Part shown: in pieces, positions 60,464 to 61,973 of the stretch | Layout of the letters: every line of letters begins with the position of its first letter | Position numbering within the stretch: the first letter of the stretch is position 1 | DNA from: Peptococcaceae bacterium | GTDB taxonomy: Bacteria; Bacillota; Desulfotomaculia; Desulfotomaculales; Pelotomaculaceae | Assembly (NCBI GenBank): GCA_012518875.1 | Contig: JAAYRI010000025.1 | Coordinates: 1-61,973, forward strand | Length of the DNA: 61,973 nt | Direction: 5' to 3' | Program-made: the position numbers and the translations under genes | Notes under the pieces: generated by a model | The model's database searches: none | What the model was told of the DNA's origin: nothing | What the model saw: only the letters and a program-made list of their open reading frames with translations

Positions 60464-61927
60464 TTAAAGATACAGATCCCTGTCCCCAGCATCGATCTGC
60501 TGGAGAAATTTTTCCACTTTGGCCTTTACGGGTTCATTGGGCAAAGCTGAAATTTCTTTGGCAATCAACCTCTCGCCAATTTCCCTTGTTTCAGCACTGG
60601 CATAGTCTTTTAGATATTCTTTAAATGTGAGTATAGCATTAGGCATGCACAGATTGTGTACCTTGCCCTGTTTAGCAATATCCATAAAATAGTTGCCGGT
60701 GCGCCCACAACGATATCCTGCCGTACAAAATGAGGTGATGTAACCTATATCAGCCAGATCCCGAATGGTTTCATCAAGGCTGCGGTTGTCACCGAGGATA
60801 AACTGCTGCCGGTTATGAACTGGGTCACCTTTGCTGTATCCACCGATGGCAATGTTGGAGCCGGCGTCTATTTGGGTGCAGCCCACCTGTATAACCTCAC
60901 GTCTTACTGCAGCATTTTCCCTGGCAGTAAGGATCATACCCGTGTAGGGAACGGCAAGTCTAATTACGGTAACCAGTTTTTTAAAAATATCATCATTGAC
61001 TTTATAAGATGTTTTTTCGATAAATGGCGTGTTGACGGCTGGTTCGAGCCGAGGAAAAGAAATAGTATGAGGCCCCACCCCGCCGAAGTGTTTTTCTAAA
61101 TCAATGGCATGAGAAAGTAGGCCCATGACCTCAAACTTCCAGTCATATAAACCGAAAAGAGCCCCTATACCAACGTCATCAACACCCGCTTCCATGGACC
61201 TGTGCAAAGCGTAAAGGCGCCAGTGATAATCCGCTTTAATACCTCGCGGGTGGAGCCGCCTATAGGTCTGATGGTGGTATGTCTCCTGGAAAACCTGGAA
61301 GGTCCCAATCCCCACTTCCTTTAGGATTTCTAGATCCTCAATAGACATCGGCGCCGCGTTTATATTGCAGCGACGTATTTCTCCATTATCCAGTTTTGTT
61401 TCATAGGCTACCTTTAGAGTGTCGGCAATGTAGTGGACATCAGAGCTGGGGTGCTCTCCATAGACCAAAATAAGGCGCTTGTGTCCTTTGCTGACCAGGG
61501 CCTCTATTTCTTTTTGCAGCTCATTCATATTTAGCTGGTAGCGAACGCTGTCCTTGTTTTCTTTTCTATAGCCACAATAGACACAACTATTAACACAGTG
61601 ATTACTGATGTATAGTGGAGCAAAAATTACAATCCGCCGGCCGTAGACCTTTTGTTTTATTTTCAGTCCCACTTCATACATTTCTTGCCATATTTCTTCA
61701 TCAGTGCAGTTGAGCAGAACAGCCGTTTCCTCCAGCTCCAGCCTGTTTAGTTCCAGGGACTTGGCTATTACTTCCCTTACCTCATTCTTATCCGGCTGTT
61801 TTTTTGATTGAAGTAAATCATTAATGCGGTCCTCATTTATAAAATCCCTGCCGTTTTCCATATATTTTTTTATCTGCTCCGGTTTCACTATGTTGGCCAC
61901 CCAATCTTTAATCGATGTGTTATTCAT
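60464..61927 (-). CDS. hydG: [FeFe] hydrogenase H-cluster radical SAM maturase HydG
   Basis: A 487-residue radical SAM tyrosine lyase that makes the CO and cyanide ligands of the H-cluster. The SAM cluster motif is CVNSCVYC (Cys111, Cys115, Cys118) within a ThiH-like barrel; IGALFGLYDWKFE and SFPRLEPA are typical. The C-terminal second-cluster motif CTAGYRCGRTG holds the auxiliary Fe-S cluster that distinguishes HydG from ThiH. The ATG has AGAGG about 12 bases upstream. It is first in hydG-orf97-hydE. Confidence 0.94.
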   Translation of the reverse strand: MNNTSIKDWVANIVKPEQIKKYMENGRDFINEDRINDLLQSKKQPDKNEVREVIAKSLELNRLELEETAVLLNCTDEEIWQEMYEVGLKIKQKVYGRRIVIFAPLYISNHCVNSCVYCGYRKENKDSVRYQLNMNELQKEIEALVSKGHKRLILVYGEHPSSDVHYIADTLKVAYETKLDNGEIRRCNINAAPMSIEDLEILKEVGIGTFQVFQETYHHQTYRRLHPRGIKADYHWRLYALHRSMEAGVDDVGIGALFGLYDWKFEVMGLLSHAIDLEKHFGGVGPHTISFPRLEPAVNTPFIEKTSYKVNDDIFKKLVTVIRLAVPYTGMILTARENAAVRREVIQVGCTQIDAGSNIAIGGYSKGDPVHNRQQFILGDNRSLDETIRDLADIGYITSFCTAGYRCGRTGNYFMDIAKQGKVHNLCMPNAILTFKEYLKDYASAETREIGERLIAKEISALPNEPVKAKVEKFLQQIDAGDRDLYL

Positions 61928-61973
61928 ATAGCCGTTTGCCTCTTTTCCTTTTATTATTTAAATGAAGGCCCCT

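Overview
The window looks like the chromosome of a strictly anaerobic, spore-forming Firmicute of the Peptococcaceae/Desulfotomaculum-Pelotomaculum type. This is inferred from gene content. It carries a soluble heterodisulfide reductase HdrABC with a Flox-type NADH module, MetV-MetF of the Wood-Ljungdahl methyl branch, HydG/HydE for [FeFe] hydrogenase maturation, FdhD, the sporulation proteins SpoVB and SleB-like, and many GTG/TTG starts behind strong GGAGG or GGGGG ribosome sites. No phage, insertion sequence, integrase or CRISPR array was seen.

Layout. 0-3 kb: zinc uptake operon (zur-like regulator, znuA, start of znuC) and a GT4 glycosyltransferase. 3-16.6 kb: housekeeping genes (pfkA, a UPF0182 membrane protein with a small zinc-ribbon protein, ddl-deoC, tRNA-Trp, an EF-G-like GTPase, spoVB, surE, a YpmA-like protein, folE and small unknown genes). 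16.6-24.4 kb: fdhD, then a seven-gene operon hdrC-hdrB-hdrA-mvhD-(two Fe-S proteins)-floxA. This operon predicts a cytoplasmic flavin-based electron-bifurcating complex linking NAD(P)H, ferredoxin and a disulfide or other low-potential partner. Its mvhD gene has an in-frame TGA that is best read as selenocysteine. 25-38 kb: dinG, a cyclophilin, a UPF0173 hydrolase, meaB, trxB, tRNA-Gln, adk, tRNA-Pro, a P-loop/Asp23 fusion, a LysM-SleB-type hydrolase, the dnaD-dnaI-like primosome pair and pckA.

38-42 kb: pckA and gap are divergent across a 318-base control region. metV-metF follow, then tRNA-Pro, tRNA-Glu and tRNA-Leu with textbook promoters and terminators. Just upstream of these tRNAs is an orphan intrinsic terminator that may end a small RNA. 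42.2-55.1 kb: the most unusual region. Three unknown proteins are built from a repeated amphipathic 11-residue motif and/or a one-pass membrane anchor. Next come two tandem DUF421 (YetF) proteins, a small unknown, a 1544-residue tandem P-type ATPase whose first half has lost every catalytic motif, a one-pass membrane protein, a second 1023-residue P-type ATPase with the same N-terminal HMA-like domain, and a 55-residue membrane peptide. I infer a membrane-localised cation-transport system. 55-62 kb: a patatin-like lipase, the ACT/UPF0210 pair, a phage-holin-family membrane protein, YjbQ, and hydG-orf97-hydE.

Operons, starts and terminators were read by eye. Family names come from recognised motifs, without database searches.
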